Of a stretch of DNA of 64,000 nucleotides, positions 48,865 through 59,143 are shown piece by piece (position 1 is the first letter of the stretch; every line of letters begins with the position of its first letter). The notes below the pieces were generated by a model, which saw nothing but the letters and a program-made list of their open reading frames with translations, ran no database searches and had not been told where the DNA came from. The translations under genes were made by a program, and so were the position numbers. This DNA is from an uncultured Gemella sp. (GTDB lineage Bacteria; Bacillota; Bacilli; Staphylococcales; Gemellaceae): contig USNF01000004.1 of the NCBI GenBank assembly GCA_900555985.1, positions 1 to 64,000 on the forward strand. Direction: 5' to 3'.

Positions 48865-51800
48865 TTATTTTTCTATAATTTGTACAGAATAGTAATTTTG
48901 TCTTTCTAGGATAAATCCTTCCGGAACTTTTGTATAAGGTTCATTAGATATAAATGTATATCGTGTATGGTCTTGATCAGAAATACGCATACCAATGTAC
49001 ACTTGCTCTACTACTTGTTTTGTCAGTTTTGTTATACTATCATAACTTGCAATTAATTCTTGGTGATATCCAATAAATACTGGTGTTATGCCGTATTTTC
49101 CACCTTCTTTAACGAATAACTTGAAGTCTTGTTCTAAAACTCCTGCACTTCTAAATACTGAAACAATATCTGGAATAACAATTATCCACTTAGAATAATT
49201 TCCTTTTGGATTTTCTATACGTTTTTTCAAATCATATATAATATTATTTACCGTTTCAGAAATATCCGTGCTGCTTACATAACGTCTTGCCCCAGTTAAT
49301 TGAGAATGTAATACTTTCTCAGTTGGATCTAATAGTATAACTTTGTAATCATCCTGAATTCGATCAATATTATAATCGAATAAATCATAATACTTCTCTA
49401 CAGACAACGGATTATCCGATGCTAATAAGATTGACTTATCTAGTGTAAACTGAGCCAATTCACCAGTTTCATTATATAATCCCAGAACGAAGTTATTATT
49501 TTTATTAATAAATGGTTCTCTTTCTTCCATTGTTTTAATAGTGATTTTTTCAGGTAACATTGGAATTGATTTTGGATAATCACCATTCCAATACTCTGCC
49601 ATATCTTTAGCTTCTTGTTTAACTTGTTCTATATAATCTACATAGCTATCGTATTTATACGGTTGTGCAACTTGGAAATGAATAATCTCATCAAACTTAA
49701 CAACCGCTCGTCCTTTAATTTCCTCTAAAGGAATATTAGAACGCCCAACGATTGCTGATAAATCACTATTATCAAATAAGAATAATGATATCTTAGTTTT
49801 GAAGTTAGCTTGTAATTGTAATCTCATCGCATTTACCCTAGATAAAGTAACTACAAGATACATTCCAAGAGAAACCCCATCCCTTGCTACCGTGCTTAAC
49901 ATATCGTTAAATGCATCTACATATTTAGTTTCTGCCATACCATCATAGCTATCTATAAATAGATATATAGATGGAATTTTTTCTTCAGCCACTTGGTTAT
50001 ATTGATTCAAGTTAACTACTCTAGCTTCTGATAATATTTTCTTACGTCGTTTAATCTCTTCATTTAATCTACGAACAGATTTCATTATTTTTTCGTTTTC
50101 ATCCAAAATAAAATAATCTGCCACATGTGGAAAATCACTAAGCGATACTAGTCCACTAGTACCAAAGTCATATAAGTAACAGTGAACTTGCTCTGGAGTA
50201 TTTTTCCTCATTAAATCGATAGCCATATTTTGTAAGAATGTTGATTTACCAAATCCTGGACTAGAAACTAGTAGTATATGACCGATATTTTTCATATCGA
50301 AGATTAATGGTGATTGTTCTTGTTTTTCCGGAATATCTTGGTATCCTATTAGAACATTCTCATTTTCTTTCTCATTATTCCAATATTCTCTAAAGTCAGT
50401 ATTTTGTAAGTCACTAGCAAATATTTTTTCTTCTAATGGTGGTAACCATGGACTAGCTACTTTATCTAAGCCAGTTTTTTCAAATATTTGTTTAGCTTCT
50501 TCAACAACTATATCCAATTCAGTTGGTACAGCCTTAGCTTCTTTTGTATTTGATAATCCACTTAAGTCTTTATTAATTGGATTATACTGACCATTTTCCA
50601 TTATTTCGTAGATTGTTAAATCTCTATTACTATCTTCTTCACCATCTTTGATATAGTCAGCTCCACTCCAAGCACTTTGGAATAATTCATATATTTCATT
50701 ATTCCCAACTTGAAGATAAGCACGACCAGATTGTGTAATTTGCGCAGCATCCGGAGTTTTAATTATCTCACGAGAATCCGCTACATCTTGCACTTTCAAG
50801 GCTATTTTAAACTTAGAGTTTGACCAGATTTGGTCATTTACTACCCCACTTGGTTTTTGTGTGGCTAGTATTAAATGTATCCCTAAGGAACGACCAATAC
50901 GTGCTGTTGAAACTAACTCTTGCATAAAGTCAGGTTGTTCTTGTTTCAACTCTGCGAACTCATCACTTATTATAAATAAGTGTGGAAGTGGTTCAGATAC
51001 TTCACCTTGTTTAAATAGTTTCGTATATTGATTAATATGGTTAACATCATATTGTGCAAAAATTCTTTGACGTTTTTTAAGCTCTGCCTTAATTGATACT
51101 AAGGCACGATTTGCTTGGTTGGCATCTAAGTTGGTAATAGTACCAACTAAGTGAGGTAAGTCAGCGAATAAATTAGCCATTCCTCCACCTTTATAGTCAA
51201 TTAGTAGAAATGCTACTTCATAAGGATGGTAATTTACCGCTAATGATAAAATATAAGATTGAACTAATTCTGACTTCCCTGACCCCGTAGTTCCCGCTAT
51301 TAATCCGTGAGGTCCGTGGGCTTTTTCGTGAAGGTTTAGATATAATAAATCATCTCGACCTCTTACACCTAAAGGTACTGCCATAGTTTGATATGTCTCA
51401 TTCATTCTCCAACGATCTAACATATTTAAATCTTCTACCTTAGAAGCACCATACATTTCTAAGAATGTAATAGAGTTCGGTATAGAGTTTCTTAATGTTT
51501 CCTCATGATTAATACCTGCTAAGTTTCTTGCGAAGCTTTCTTTTTCCGCTAAGCTTATAGGTGGTAGTGGTTCAAAGATTTTATCAACAAATTCCCCTTT
51601 TTGAAGTATTAATGTTGCTTTCTTCTCACTACGATAATCCACTACAGTTTTTACATGCTCTGGTAAACTCTCAATTACCTCATCTACAAAGACAAAACTA
51701 ATACCTATACCAGTTAAATCTTCATAAATATGCTCCATAATATTATGTCCTAATAATAATGTTAAATCAGTAATAATTACTACATAATGTGGAACATAAA

Positions 51801-53253
51801 CTTTTTCTTTGTTTCCTTCTGACTTTTGACTTGCATCTAGTTTTCTATCTTTAATTATTTGATATAGAGATGTAAGTAGTTGGTCACGAGTTCTTTGATC
51901 ATATACAAATCCACGACTGTTAAAAGCCTTTATTTTATTGTGAGGTAGCCACTTACTCCACTCCCACAGTTGTTTTTCTTCTTCCCTAAAAATAGTTATA
52001 AATTGAACATCGTGATAACTTTGGAAAGCAGCTATTTGCATCATTAATTGTTGAACCTGTTCAATAACCACTCTTCTTGTTCCAATATATCCCATAGGTA
52101 CATGTATATCATTTTTTACCGCAACATCTTTAATAACTTTATAATAATCTAATAAGTTATTTATATCTTGGTCTACTTCAACTTTAACTTTTGTCGTTTC
52201 GGACTTATTATATTCTACGTTGAAGCTAGGTTCTACTTCACCTTTTCCTAACTTATAAGTTAAGAAGTCAAAATAATAAGGTGTTTTTTCATAGATTCTT
52301 CTATCGACATTTTTTGCCATGCTTAATATATTAGTAACATCTGGATAATGATAAGCTAAAGATTGTTTTTGTTCTTCAGCATATTTCGCTAATTCAATAT
52401 ATTTTCCTTGAAGATATTCTTTATAATCTTGAACTTTTTTAATTTGGCGCTCTTTGTAATTTTTCTTATCTGATACATATCCGTGTAATGATGTGATAAT
52501 AGTAACTACAGACATACCAAACATCATAATCATCATTGCTCCACTAGATGAGTATATGTATATTAACGCCGTAAATAAAATCATCGAAGCAGGCATTAAT
52601 AATAGTCTTAGCAATGATTGACGAGTTGGATCCTCTTCAGTTGGTGGTGTTCCTATAATTATTCTATCTGTTGGTTCTCGAAGAATAATTCTTGGTGAAC
52701 GATGGAATTCCTTCGCTCTGTCTTCTTGCTCATCTTTTTCAAAAACTACTAAATTAGTACTAACGTTAAAGTTACTTGCTAAGGCTAATGATTTATTTAA
52801 GATAACAATACTTAATCCTTCTTCAAATACTAAAACATCATATTCTTTTAACGAAGCTGAGTCATACTGTCTTTCACCATTCAAATAAAATAAACCATTT
52901 GTTATAATCTTAGTCCCTTCATCATAGCTAATTAGCATATCTAAATTACTATTTTCAATGCGAATATCTGCATCATTTTTTTGACCGATAAAAATATTAT
53001 TTTTATCAACTAAATAGTATCTCTCTGGTTTTAATATAACTAGTTTAAATACTACTTGATTTACTTTTACATTATACGAACCAAAAGAATATTCTTTACC
53101 ATCAATTATTACTACATCTTTTTTTACTTTTACATCAACTTTTTCAGGTAGTTCTTCTAAATAAATATCACATGTATCTGTTCCCCCAACAACATATTTT
53201 CTACCAGGGTATAATGTGAAATTATTATCTTTATACATAATATATACATTCAT
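48865..53253 (-). CDS. essC: EssC, T7SS membrane ATPase
   Basis: The motor and substrate-recognition ATPase of the type VIIb system, 1462 residues. Two N-terminal FHA-like domains (about 1-180) lead to two membrane segments (about 210-260). FtsK/SpoIIIE-type ATPase domains follow: the first has GTTGSGKSE (Lys660) and a FIISDEFAEL Walker B. The second has SPGFGKST (Lys1003) and LFIDSYDG. A third C-terminal domain shows no clear Walker A. RBS GGTGGTGA precedes the start. The gene is 18 bases from essB. Confidence 0.95.
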   Translation of the reverse strand: MNVYIMYKDNNFTLYPGRKYVVGGTDTCDIYLEELPEKVDVKVKKDVVIIDGKEYSFGSYNVKVNQVVFKLVILKPERYYLVDKNNIFIGQKNDADIRIENSNLDMLISYDEGTKIITNGLFYLNGERQYDSASLKEYDVLVFEEGLSIVILNKSLALASNFNVSTNLVVFEKDEQEDRAKEFHRSPRIILREPTDRIIIGTPPTEEDPTRQSLLRLLLMPASMILFTALIYIYSSSGAMMIMMFGMSVVTIITSLHGYVSDKKNYKERQIKKVQDYKEYLQGKYIELAKYAEEQKQSLAYHYPDVTNILSMAKNVDRRIYEKTPYYFDFLTYKLGKGEVEPSFNVEYNKSETTKVKVEVDQDINNLLDYYKVIKDVAVKNDIHVPMGYIGTRRVVIEQVQQLMMQIAAFQSYHDVQFITIFREEEKQLWEWSKWLPHNKIKAFNSRGFVYDQRTRDQLLTSLYQIIKDRKLDASQKSEGNKEKVYVPHYVVIITDLTLLLGHNIMEHIYEDLTGIGISFVFVDEVIESLPEHVKTVVDYRSEKKATLILQKGEFVDKIFEPLPPISLAEKESFARNLAGINHEETLRNSIPNSITFLEMYGASKVEDLNMLDRWRMNETYQTMAVPLGVRGRDDLLYLNLHEKAHGPHGLIAGTTGSGKSELVQSYILSLAVNYHPYEVAFLLIDYKGGGMANLFADLPHLVGTITNLDANQANRALVSIKAELKKRQRIFAQYDVNHINQYTKLFKQGEVSEPLPHLFIISDEFAELKQEQPDFMQELVSTARIGRSLGIHLILATQKPSGVVNDQIWSNSKFKIALKVQDVADSREIIKTPDAAQITQSGRAYLQVGNNEIYELFQSAWSGADYIKDGEEDSNRDLTIYEIMENGQYNPINKDLSGLSNTKEAKAVPTELDIVVEEAKQIFEKTGLDKVASPWLPPLEEKIFASDLQNTDFREYWNNEKENENVLIGYQDIPEKQEQSPLIFDMKNIGHILLVSSPGFGKSTFLQNMAIDLMRKNTPEQVHCYLYDFGTSGLVSLSDFPHVADYFILDENEKIMKSVRRLNEEIKRRKKILSEARVVNLNQYNQVAEEKIPSIYLFIDSYDGMAETKYVDAFNDMLSTVARDGVSLGMYLVVTLSRVNAMRLQLQANFKTKISLFLFDNSDLSAIVGRSNIPLEEIKGRAVVKFDEIIHFQVAQPYKYDSYVDYIEQVKQEAKDMAEYWNGDYPKSIPMLPEKITIKTMEEREPFINKNNNFVLGLYNETGELAQFTLDKSILLASDNPLSVEKYYDLFDYNIDRIQDDYKVILLDPTEKVLHSQLTGARRYVSSTDISETVNNIIYDLKKRIENPKGNYSKWIIVIPDIVSVFRSAGVLEQDFKLFVKEGGKYGITPVFIGYHQELIASYDSITKLTKQVVEQVYIGMRISDQDHTRYTFISNEPYTKVPEGFILERQNYYSVQIIEK

Positions 53254-53271
53254 ATAGTTTCACCACCTTAC

Positions 53272-54411
53272 TTATTTTTTATCACTTTTTTTATCTGCAT
53301 TTTCATCAGTAGGAACATATTTTTTCTTAAGCTCTTCTAATTTAGTTTTATAATTATTTAATTGCTCTGTTCTCTTCTCTGAAGAAAGGCTAGGATCACG
53401 TTGGACTTCATCTATTTTTTTAGTTAATCCATACATTAATAACTGTGGATCATCTAAGAAACTAGCTACATCAATAGCTTCATCTATTTTAGCTTGTCCA
53501 ATTAGAACCCAGTAGCGTAAATAATCTGAATTAGATTGATTATTAATTTTTAATAATTGTTCTTTTTGTTTAGCACTTAGCGGCTCTGACTGAATAACTG
53601 AGTATGCCACTATATATTTATCATCTTGGCTTAATGACTTACTATCTACTTTTTCACTAGTTTTTATTACATTAGAGTAATCTTTATTAATAAATGAAAG
53701 TCTAATGTCTAATAGGTTATTTTTATTACCAACTGTCACAAAAGACATATAACCTACTGTTCCGCCTAATATTACCGCAAGAGCAGCAGTACTAATGAAA
53801 CCAAATTTCAGGAAATTCATCCTTTTCTTTGTAATTCTAGAATAGTTCTCTAAGTTTTTAGCTTTTTCTTCTTTATACTCTTCTGAGAATTTTTCAACTA
53901 TTTCATCTAAAGTATTTAGATTAGCGATATACTCACCTAATAAATTACCTTTATAAAATTCTAAACCACCATTTACTAATTTTTCGTAATCAGCCTTATC
54001 GTCTAATAACGCCACACTCATAGCTTTATATATTTGTAAAAACTTATCGTATGTCATTTTCTCATAAGGATAGACTTGATTCACTATACCTCTATGTACT
54101 AGTAATGGTAAGCCATCTCTTGTGAAAACTACAGAATTTGTATCAAAATTATATGTGTAATTTGTATTTTCTACACCTGTATATACTTCCGATAAATTAA
54201 TAAGGTATCGTAGTTTTTCTTCTAAAATTAAAGTCTTAACATAATCAAAATCTGTATAACTTTCTTTTATTATACTTGTTATACTGACAGTACTTTCTTC
54301 TACTTTTACATCAGTATCCACAAAATAAGGAACTTTTGACTTCAATAAAATATATGCAATTTCCTTATTACCTTTTATTTCTTCTTTTTCAAGTTCAACA
54401 GTATACTCCAT
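53272..54411 (-). CDS. essB: EssB, T7SS membrane component
   Basis: A pseudokinase-type membrane protein of the T7SSb core, 379 residues from the ATG at 54411, which has GGAGGGG upstream; the ATG four codons earlier lies across that site. One membrane segment (about 210-232, STAALAVILGGTVGYMSFV) separates the cytoplasmic domain from the extracytoplasmic helical part. Confidence 0.9.
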   Translation of the reverse strand: MEYTVELEKEEIKGNKEIAYILLKSKVPYFVDTDVKVEESTVSITSIIKESYTDFDYVKTLILEEKLRYLINLSEVYTGVENTNYTYNFDTNSVVFTRDGLPLLVHRGIVNQVYPYEKMTYDKFLQIYKAMSVALLDDKADYEKLVNGGLEFYKGNLLGEYIANLNTLDEIVEKFSEEYKEEKAKNLENYSRITKKRMNFLKFGFISTAALAVILGGTVGYMSFVTVGNKNNLLDIRLSFINKDYSNVIKTSEKVDSKSLSQDDKYIVAYSVIQSEPLSAKQKEQLLKINNQSNSDYLRYWVLIGQAKIDEAIDVASFLDDPQLLMYGLTKKIDEVQRDPSLSSEKRTEQLNNYKTKLEELKKKYVPTDENADKKSDKK

Positions 54412-54427
54412 GGTCCCCTCCATTTTC

Positions 54428-54682
54428 CTATAATTTCTCTACTACTAATAAACTTCCATTTCTTACATACTGTGAACTATATAAAAAAATAAAGCCTGTT
54501 AGTACAACATTAAAATTCTCTACTCTTATACTTGGATTATTAATTTCAAGTGGTAGCCCGTAAGACTCCACAATAATTTTCAATAATTCTTTTACAGTCA
54601 TATTATTAGGTACTCTTATATCAACTACCTTATCTATATATTTTCTAAAATCTAAACTTATATCAATATACTCTGTATTCAT
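54428..54682 (-). CDS. esaB: EsaB, ubiquitin-like T7SS component
   Basis: An 84-residue beta-grasp (YukD-like) cytoplasmic protein. Its start overlaps the essA stop, so translation is coupled. Gene order and size match EsaB of Staphylococcus. Confidence 0.88.
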   Translation of the reverse strand: MNTEYIDISLDFRKYIDKVVDIRVPNNMTVKELLKIIVESYGLPLEINNPSIRVENFNVVLTGFIFLYSSQYVRNGSLLVVEKL

Positions 54683-55140
54683 TATTGACCTCTCTTCCTA
54701 AATACTCCCCTATAAACAGATACCATCATTATTATAAACCCAGCAATAAGCAATAATATCATATTCCAATTTACCGCTTCTTCTTTATTTTTCAGTGCTA
54801 TTTTTGATTTCTCCCTATCAAGTTTGCTTTCATTAAGTAAAAACAAATGTTTTGTGTAATTATCCGCTACAGATTCTTTTTTCATCTCAGTATCGAAGAT
54901 AAGAGCCTTATCTTTATTATAAGATACAGACTCTTTCTCCTTTATTTGTGAAATATTTTTTGTTACCGTGTCATTAAATAATTTAGATAGCTCTGTTTCT
55001 TGTTCAAAATAATAATCTTCAGTTTTATTATTTTTTTTAGTTTCAGCATCAATTTTTAATGATCCATCTTCTGCTTTTGCAACTTGATTAAAAGATACAG
55101 CACTTGTTAACATAAAAATTATTACAAATACTTTTTTCAT
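54682..55140 (-). CDS. essA: EssA, T7SS membrane protein
   Basis: A 152-residue protein with an N-terminal signal-like segment, a charged extracytoplasmic middle and a C-terminal membrane segment (WNMILLLIAGFIIMMVSVY), as in EssA. The sequence is weakly conserved across the family, so the name rests mainly on position and topology. Confidence 0.85.
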   Translation of the reverse strand: MKKVFVIIFMLTSAVSFNQVAKAEDGSLKIDAETKKNNKTEDYYFEQETELSKLFNDTVTKNISQIKEKESVSYNKDKALIFDTEMKKESVADNYTKHLFLLNESKLDREKSKIALKNKEEAVNWNMILLLIAGFIIMMVSVYRGVFRKRGQ

Positions 55141-55151
55141 CTTTACCTCTA

Positions 55152-58100
55152 TTATATTTTCAGTTTTCTATACTCTATTGCATTTAATATTACACTAATA
55201 ACTGCAAATATAGTTGTTATAATCATTACAAGCAACCAACCACCTTGATAATTTAAGAACTGAGTTAAACTTTCATCAATATAATTTAATGGTGAGATAT
55301 ATGATAGAAGTTTATTTCCCATTGTTCTCTCATCTATTAGTTGAACTGTAGTAACAATATATAGTAATAAAATACTTATACTTACAAATAATCCTAATGA
55401 TTTTCCTTTTGATAACAGCCAGTTATTTAATCCGATAAATAATACCGTTATTACTAGCAACAGAGCTACTAATACTAATGCTCTCTCTCCAGTTAAATCA
55501 AGTTTATAACCAACCATCATACCAATAATCATAGATAATACGAAACTTATACCTAAAATTATACTTACTGGTATCGTTGAGTTTTTCCACTGTACCCTAG
55601 AAACAATTTTATTATTTTGAATTTTTTCAAAGTCAATATTTTGCATCATATGAGCAATTAAGATACTTACTAAGTAAATGATTAACACTATTAATATTCC
55701 TGTACGCGTATCTAGTTTAGTTGAATTCTTAGCTGTTTTGCTTGAAGCAACTATTTTATCAACATTACCCGCATCTACAGGATTTGCTAGATAGTCATAA
55801 ACCGCTTGGTTTTTACTATTTCCATCTTTAGTATTACTTAGTACTTTTGAGAAAGCTTTTAAGAAGTCTTGATTATCTTTATATTCTTTATCCATAGTAC
55901 CTTTTAGCTCACTTACCTTATTAGTAAGGTTTGTACCATCTTGTTCTAGTTTTTTAGCAGCTGTACCTAATCTGTCGAAACTATTATTTATAGACTCTGA
56001 AGTAGTTTGGCTTGCTTTAGTCTTCGCTAATAGCTCTCTACTTGCTGACATTAGTTTTGAATAATCATTGTTTATCTCCATAGTTACAGTCATTAAGTCT
56101 GAATTGTTATCTTTAGTTTCAGTAGTTGGTAACTCTGGTTTATTCGATAAAGCAGTATTAATTTTTTCTGTTTCAGCTATTACAACATCAATATTATCAG
56201 ACAAATCTTTTGTTGAAGTTCTAAGAGCATCAACAACTTTTTTTAGTTCTTTTAACTCCTTATTTAAATCTATTATTTTGTTTATATCATCTTCACTAAC
56301 AACTATTTCTTTCTTCAATTCATCGATTATAGTACCAGAAACAGAAGATGTTAATATTTTATTAATATCTTTAAGCTCCGCTTTTTTCAATAAAGAGTCT
56401 TCTTTAGGATTTAAAGTTATAGTATTTTCTCTAGCTATATCTATTCCATAGATAGTTTTTACAACTGTAGCTAACTGTGTATAATTTTCTAAATCATTAT
56501 ATAAAGCAGTATTACTATTTTCTATATTTTTAGCGTCAAATGTTACAGGATAATAGCTATTCGTTTCACCTATGGTCCCCTCAACCTCTTTATTTTCTGA
56601 AGTAATAGAAGATTTTTTCTTCTTAACTTCCTTTCCATTTTTATCTTTTTCTTTGACAACTTCTTCTTTTGTTTTTGCTTCTTTTATAGTTTGAGTTGTT
56701 GTAGCTGTTCCTTTAACAGCTGCAGGAGTAAATAATTCTACACCTTTTGCATACTCAAGTTTATATGAAACTGTAACTTCAGAAACATTACCACTTATAT
56801 TTAATACAATCTTATCACCGTCAGACTTCCTATTTTCACCTTTAACCGAAACATTAGTAAGTTTATATTGTGGATTGACCGAAAGTTCAATTTTTTTTAT
56901 TTTTCCTTGTTTCGTAGAGAATGTCATAGTTTGAACTTTTTTTACATTTTCTTCAGCCGCTTTTTTTAGTATGTCAAGTTGATTTTGACTATATGTAGTG
57001 TTTTTTCTTTTTAAAGTTATTTTATTAGCGTTAGCATATTGATCAGCAAATGAATTTACTTTTTTCAGATAATCTTTATCATCATTTGAAATATTCAGCT
57101 TATCTATAGCATCATTACTATAATAAGGTAAATCTTTTACCGAATCAGTTACCTTATCCAACATACTTTTTTTAAGCTCATCAACTACCGCTACAATAGT
57201 CTGTTGATTCTTATCATCTTTATTAGTTTTTTTCAATAAATCTTCTACAGCTTTATCTATTTTTTGTTTATATTTCTCTACTACCTTATCTGCATTTACA
57301 TTTATATCATTAAATTTCGTCAAAGTACTATTTAAGCTTTTCTCTAATGCATTAATTTTATCTTCTGTATCTTTTAACACAGCCTGATCAACTTGGCTCT
57401 TTTTAATAAAGTCTTGTGCTTTTTTTATTTTCTCTATCTGTTCAGTTGTTGTGCTATTTTTTAAAGCTTCCTCATATTTTTTAAGAGTTTCTTCTCTTGA
57501 GTTTACCGATGTTTTCCAAGCCTCTTGTGCTTTAGTTGCTTTATTTATCTGCTCATCATATGTCTTATCTACTTCCATTATAGATTTATACGCTTCATTT
57601 GTATTTTGAAGATCTTTATTAAAACTTCCATATGTCGTAACTAGATTATCACTCATTCCGCTTAAACCTTTAAACTGTGTAGAGTAGTCTGTTAGCGGAG
57701 TTATTAAATTAGATTGATACTTATTAAGAACAGTTTTTTCACGCCCCACAGATGTAGCAACTTGAGTTTGAGCTGTTTGAAGATTTCCTATAATACTTGA
57801 AAAATAAATACCTATAATGTTTTTATTGAATAAATTTTTAATCTCAGAAACAACTTGTTCTCCTTGTTTTGTAATAGCTTGCGAATCCGACTTAACCTTA
57901 TATTGGAAAATTGCTTGTGTAGGAGAATCACTTTCTAACGAAAGAGTTTCTCTAGAAAAATTACTAGGAAGGACAATCATAACATTATAATTACCTTTTT
58001 CTAGCCCGTTCTCAGCTATAGCACGAGATACAGTTTCTAACTTATAGTTTGTTTCTCGACCTAATGAATTTACAAGTATATCACCTATTCTTAAATCATC

Positions 58101-58280
58101 ACCATTATAACTAACCCCGGTATCTTCATTTACCAATGCTATTTTAACATCACTATTTGTTATTTTTTTCTCTTGATTTCCTACAGTTATAGTTTTAGGC
58201 TTTATTACACCATAAAACACTACAACCATTACTACCAATGCTATTATACTTGATAGTATTGCAAATGTACGTTTACTCAT
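55152..58280 (-). CDS. esaA: EsaA, T7SS polytopic membrane protein
   Basis: A 1042-residue YhgE/Pip-related protein. One N-terminal membrane segment (IIALVVMVVVFYGVI), a very large extracytoplasmic coiled-coil-rich domain (about 35-840) and about five C-terminal segments. This is the surface-exposed T7SSb component and a phage receptor in related bacteria. Confidence 0.93.
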   Translation of the reverse strand: MSKRTFAILSSIIALVVMVVVFYGVIKPKTITVGNQEKKITNSDVKIALVNEDTGVSYNGDDLRIGDILVNSLGRETNYKLETVSRAIAENGLEKGNYNVMIVLPSNFSRETLSLESDSPTQAIFQYKVKSDSQAITKQGEQVVSEIKNLFNKNIIGIYFSSIIGNLQTAQTQVATSVGREKTVLNKYQSNLITPLTDYSTQFKGLSGMSDNLVTTYGSFNKDLQNTNEAYKSIMEVDKTYDEQINKATKAQEAWKTSVNSREETLKKYEEALKNSTTTEQIEKIKKAQDFIKKSQVDQAVLKDTEDKINALEKSLNSTLTKFNDINVNADKVVEKYKQKIDKAVEDLLKKTNKDDKNQQTIVAVVDELKKSMLDKVTDSVKDLPYYSNDAIDKLNISNDDKDYLKKVNSFADQYANANKITLKRKNTTYSQNQLDILKKAAEENVKKVQTMTFSTKQGKIKKIELSVNPQYKLTNVSVKGENRKSDGDKIVLNISGNVSEVTVSYKLEYAKGVELFTPAAVKGTATTTQTIKEAKTKEEVVKEKDKNGKEVKKKKSSITSENKEVEGTIGETNSYYPVTFDAKNIENSNTALYNDLENYTQLATVVKTIYGIDIARENTITLNPKEDSLLKKAELKDINKILTSSVSGTIIDELKKEIVVSEDDINKIIDLNKELKELKKVVDALRTSTKDLSDNIDVVIAETEKINTALSNKPELPTTETKDNNSDLMTVTMEINNDYSKLMSASRELLAKTKASQTTSESINNSFDRLGTAAKKLEQDGTNLTNKVSELKGTMDKEYKDNQDFLKAFSKVLSNTKDGNSKNQAVYDYLANPVDAGNVDKIVASSKTAKNSTKLDTRTGILIVLIIYLVSILIAHMMQNIDFEKIQNNKIVSRVQWKNSTIPVSIILGISFVLSMIIGMMVGYKLDLTGERALVLVALLLVITVLFIGLNNWLLSKGKSLGLFVSISILLLYIVTTVQLIDERTMGNKLLSYISPLNYIDESLTQFLNYQGGWLLVMIITTIFAVISVILNAIEYRKLKI

Positions 58281-58405
58281 TCTTTCTCCTTTTTATTTTA
58301 TTGATTTATAAAATAATATGTAACTAGCTAATCTTTCCCTTTTCTACTTTATTAACACACTTAATTAAAATATATTGATTATCTCTATTATGACTTTAAG
58401 AAAAC

Positions 58406-58434
58406 AAGAGATTGAAGTCCTCCCCCAATCTCTT
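58406..58434 (-). terminator. hairpin after esxA
   Basis: A 9-base-pair stem (arms AAGAGATTG and CAATCTCTT) with a moderate T-rich tail between esxA and esaA. It may lower transcription into esaA so that esxA is made in excess. Confidence 0.55.
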
Positions 58435-58446
58435 ATTATTTTATTA

Positions 58447-58743
58447 CTATTGTAGCCCAAAGTTACGTGATAAGTCTTGGTCGTGTTGTTGCATTGCTTG
58501 AGCAGTTTTATCTAATTGAACATTAATTTGTTGCATTAGTTCTGCGAAGTTTTGCACTTTAGGTTTTAATTCGTTGAATTGTGCATCAAAACCTTGGAAC
58601 GCTTGACCTTCCCATTCACCTCTTAAAGTATCTTGTAGTCTTTGTAAATTACTTAAAATTGCATTGATATCATTTGAAGCTTTTCCATATTCACGTGCTC
58701 TACCTTGTAGAACCTCTGGTGATACTCTGATTTGCCCTGTCAT
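58447..58743 (-). CDS. esxA: EsxA, WXG100 secreted protein
   Basis: The 98-residue helical-hairpin substrate and component of T7SSb. The WXG turn is in LRGEWEGQAFQGF (about residues 43-45). No signal peptide is present. It has a strong own promoter and GGAG before the ATG. Confidence 0.96.
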   Translation of the reverse strand: MTGQIRVSPEVLQGRAREYGKASNDINAILSNLQRLQDTLRGEWEGQAFQGFDAQFNELKPKVQNFAELMQQINVQLDKTAQAMQQHDQDLSRNFGLQ

Positions 58744-58777
58744 AATATAACAACTCCTTTTTTGTTTGATTTTTTTT

Positions 58778-58806
58778 AGTATAACATATTACATAAAACA
58801 TTACAA
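58778..58806 (-). promoter_or_regulatory. promoter of esxA and the T7SS operon
   Basis: -35 TTGTAA (58801-58806), 17-base spacer and -10 TATACT (58778-58783), about 35 bases before the esxA start. Two direct copies of AAGGTTCAT, 11 bases apart, lie at 58835-58854 upstream of the -35. Confidence 0.65.
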
Positions 58807-58834
58807 CCTTTTTCAGTAAATTTTAATTATATAT

Positions 58835-58854
58835 AAGGTTCATTTAAGGTTCAT
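58835..58854 (-). promoter_or_regulatory. direct-repeat operator candidate upstream of esxA
   Basis: AAGGTTCAT occurs twice with an 11-base period (58835-58843 and 58846-58854), one helical turn apart. This arrangement is typical of OmpR/PhoB-type response regulator sites. The regulator is unknown. Confidence 0.45.
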
Positions 58855-58881
58855 CATTGGGACTTCTTTTTATCTCTTTTT

Positions 58882-58920
58882 ATTAGTTATTAGAGATTTT
58901 AAAAATCTCCAATAACTAAT
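58882..58920. repeat. 39-base near-perfect palindrome
   Basis: Arms of 19 bases with one mismatch and almost no loop, AT-rich, in the 400-base gap between the upstream lipase gene and esxA. There is no T run after it on either strand, so a classical terminator is less likely than a regulatory or RNA-structure element. Confidence 0.55.
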
Positions 58921-58967
58921 GAGTGTTGATATTTAGGTTTTTATATCTAATCAGACTGCTTGATTAG

Positions 58968-59108
58968 TCACCCAAAACATCTCTTTATACCTACCTGATA
59001 ATAATCGAAATATTTTATTATTTTCATTAACATATTGTTAGAAACCTTAACCGTTTTAAGTATAAACCCTGATAAATAGGCAATTCTTAGGTGTTGCATT
59101 TCACCCAT
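58968..59108 (-). CDS. possible small ORF after the upstream lipase gene
   Basis: A 46-codon ORF from an ATG at 59108, encoding a basic peptide (MGEMQHLRIAYLSGFILKTV at its N-terminus). It has no good ribosome site. I include it as a weak candidate because a T7SS toxin would be expected to have a small partner gene here. It may well be noise. Confidence 0.15.
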   Translation of the reverse strand: MGEMQHLRIAYLSGFILKTVKVSNNMLMKIIKYFDYYQVGIKRCFG

Positions 59109-59143
59109 TATTCTCTAAATAAACGAATTATTATTTATAAATC

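Noticed and set aside
56068..56451. Plus-strand ORF of 127 codons inside esaA
   Set aside because: It is a shadow of the conserved esaA coding sequence.
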